Assembly (NCBI GenBank): GCA_026261815.1
Contig: JAMPIT010000476.1
Location: forward strand, 2,197,501-2,261,500
Direction: 5' to 3'
DNA length: 64,000 nucleotides
Source of the DNA: Monarcha castaneiventris obscurior
Lineage: Eukaryota > Chordata > Aves > Passeriformes > Monarchidae
Shown here: positions 62,500-64,000 of the stretch, piece after piece
Position numbering within the stretch: position 1 is the stretch's first letter
How the letters are laid out: the number at the start of each line of letters is the position of its first letter
Translations under genes and position numbers: made by a program
The notes under the pieces: generated by a model
What the model was told of the DNA's origin: nothing
Database searches by the model: none
What the model saw: only the letters and a program-made list of their open reading frames with translations

Positions 62500-62660
62500 T
62501 TTTCTTTTCAGCTTAAACAAAAGGGTTAGCAATTTCTAGGATCTCATTTTATAAAGATAGCTGTCACACAGGAGAAAATTAATGGTGTCATCATAGCAGG
62601 GAATATTAATTAAAGAAGAGCTAATTAAAAATGTTTCAGAATGTCTCTAAATTAGACTGA
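62500..62660. promoter_or_regulatory. LHX9: Candidate intronic conserved element in LHX9
   Basis: Contains AGCTGTCACAC, AAAATTAATGG, GGAATATTAATTAAAG and AGAGCTAATTAAAAATG, that is, at least four TAAT cores within 100 bases in non-repeat sequence. It could be an autoregulatory or LIM-homeodomain enhancer. Based on motif density only. Confidence 0.3.
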
Positions 62661-63332
62661 GTTTCATTAGTTGCTCTTTTTGATTTTTGAACTGCTTTCC
62701 AATAGTTACTGGATTATTTACAAGGCCTAGCTGATCCCCATTCCTAATTGAGAGAGAGAGAGAGAAGAGAAAGAGGGAAAGCACAGAATACAGAGAGACT
62801 GATGTCGGCAGTGCTGAAAACAGAGGCAAAGCAACTTGAAACCACAAGAAAATAAAAAGCTTCTTGAAGGTGTTTTCTCTTTTGAATTATAAGACAAGTC
62901 AACATGAACAGATGCTGGTAAGACAACGCTTTGACAGAAAATCAGGTGAATATTTAATTATAGCTAGCTTTGCTCCTAGTCTTGGTAAGAAGTATATCTG
63001 TACTTTCAAACAAAGTAAGCTGACACTTCTGAAAAGACCAGGAGTTGAAAGTTGCTTTAAAAACAATTTCAGACGAGATTTGGATTGTATTTACTACTTG
63101 TTGTCACAAGCAATCACACTGCCTTCAGTCAAACTGCGTGGGCTGTAACTTATGAGCTGACATAAATCAGAGTACCAGAATTCAGTCCTCAGGTTTTACT
63201 TCAGAGTTGCAAGCTGCTTGTTTGTGTTATTTTCCTTGGGTCGCTTAGGCTTACAGCAGCAACACAAACTTCCTCAGGCTCCTCTGTCTTTCTTACTGCC
63301 TTTGTTTCTGTACTCTACTTTTTTTTTGTCTC

Positions 63333-63356
63333 TTTTTTTTTTTTTTTTTTTTTTTT
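63333..63356. repeat. T24 homopolymer
   Basis: An uninterrupted run of 24 T follows a shorter run of nine T (63319-63327). On the transcript strand it is poly(A). It may be the A-tail of an unrecognised retroposed sequence, but no such body was identified beside it. Confidence 0.9.
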
Positions 63357-63682
63357 GTCAGTGGTCTACTTTATTTTGGTTTTTATTTTCAAGAGAAAAT
63401 GAGAAGAGGGCTCCAAGAATCTTCAGACAATCCTGGTTTATATAATGATTACACTCTGTTTTACATGAGCAAAGCAGTGTTGTAACAGTTGGTTTGGCCA
63501 CATCATAGAGCAGAGTTTTACACTATCTCCTGGAGAACTAAGGGAAAGCAAAAAGTCAGGCAAGACACTGCTCATTTCTTTGCAGCAGGATTGGAGAGTT
63601 GTTTAATTTTTACTTTCAAAAGAGCTAGAACAGTTTGCTTCTTATTGCCAGGAATTCTTCAAGTGAACTCTTCATAGTTTTT

Positions 63683-63700
63683 CACACACACACACACACA
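63683..63700. repeat. (CA)9 microsatellite
   Basis: Nine uninterrupted CA units inside LHX9 intron 3. Confidence 0.95.
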
Positions 63701-64000
63701 TATAATGAAAAAAGTAAACAGCTCTTTGAGGAACAGCTGTGTAAAATATTTTCCTAGGGAAATCTTCTTCACCATCTCATTTCTATATCCTGTAAGCTGT
63801 AAGTCAACCCAGTTTCCCTAAAAATACGTATTAATTATGTGATATAAGATGTAATATAGAGAAAGCCTTGAATGTTTTAAGTACTTTTGAATAGTTTCTT
63901 CCATTTTTCACATTAATTCCAGGCAGCTTGCAAGTATGAGTGACTTCTACCTCATAACATTTTGAGTTATTTATTGTTATGTTTCCACTTTACAACCGAG

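Larger units (their letters stand above)
61421..64000 (-). other. LHX9: LHX9 intron 3, partial
   Basis: Intron upstream of the helix 1-2 exon; it continues off the right edge. It holds a long (GGAA)n tract, a 15-base GA run (62750-62764), a T24 run (63333-63356) and (CA)9 (63683-63700). A possible regulatory stretch at 62500-62660 is listed separately. The preceding exon, which would encode the end of LIM2 and a basic linker, was looked for and not found. Confidence 0.85.

Overview
This is vertebrate nuclear DNA, almost certainly from a bird. The evidence is: spliced exons with consensus GT/AG borders, one strong CpG island, CR1-type LINE fragments (one still carries the ATTCTATG-like 3' end typical of avian CR1), simple repeats, and gaps far too long for a prokaryote. 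No bacterial, phage or CRISPR content was seen. Most open reading frames in the window are chance frames in non-coding DNA.

Two genes are supported, both on the minus strand. At the left is the 5' end of NEK7 (a NIMA-related mitotic kinase). Its first coding exon is at 1314-1370, with a start codon in a strong Kozak context and an in-frame upstream stop. It is preceded by an 11.5 kb intron, and a predicted non-coding first exon lies in the CpG island at about 12.8-14.3 kb. The rest of NEK7 lies off the left edge. At the right is the 3' end of LHX9 (LIM-homeodomain transcription factor). The exon encoding homeodomain helices 1-2 is at 61218-61420 and the canonical last exon (helix 3 and C-terminus) is at 59796-60053. 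A short alternative last exon at 56663-56719 encodes the truncated-homeodomain 'alpha' tail. The LIM-domain exons lie off the right edge. The order LHX9 then NEK7 in the same orientation matches human 1q31 synteny as I recall it.

Layout: 1-1313 NEK7 intron 2 with a CR1 fragment; 1314-1398 NEK7 exon 2; 1399-12896 NEK7 intron 1; 12.8-14.3 kb CpG island promoter and exon 1; about 14.35-56.5 kb intergenic DNA with two more CR1 copies, small tandem duplications, hairpins and several stretches that look like conserved non-coding elements; 56.5-64 kb LHX9 3' region.

The most notable observation is the LHX9 alternative terminal exon. It is 57 coding bases long, lies 3.3 kb beyond the start of the canonical last exon, and joins in the same phase exactly at homeodomain residue 46/47. 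A purine-rich, weak-looking canonical acceptor and a 172-base (TTCC)n tract in the transcript just upstream of the preceding exon add to the picture of a splicing-regulated locus. No wholly new system was found.
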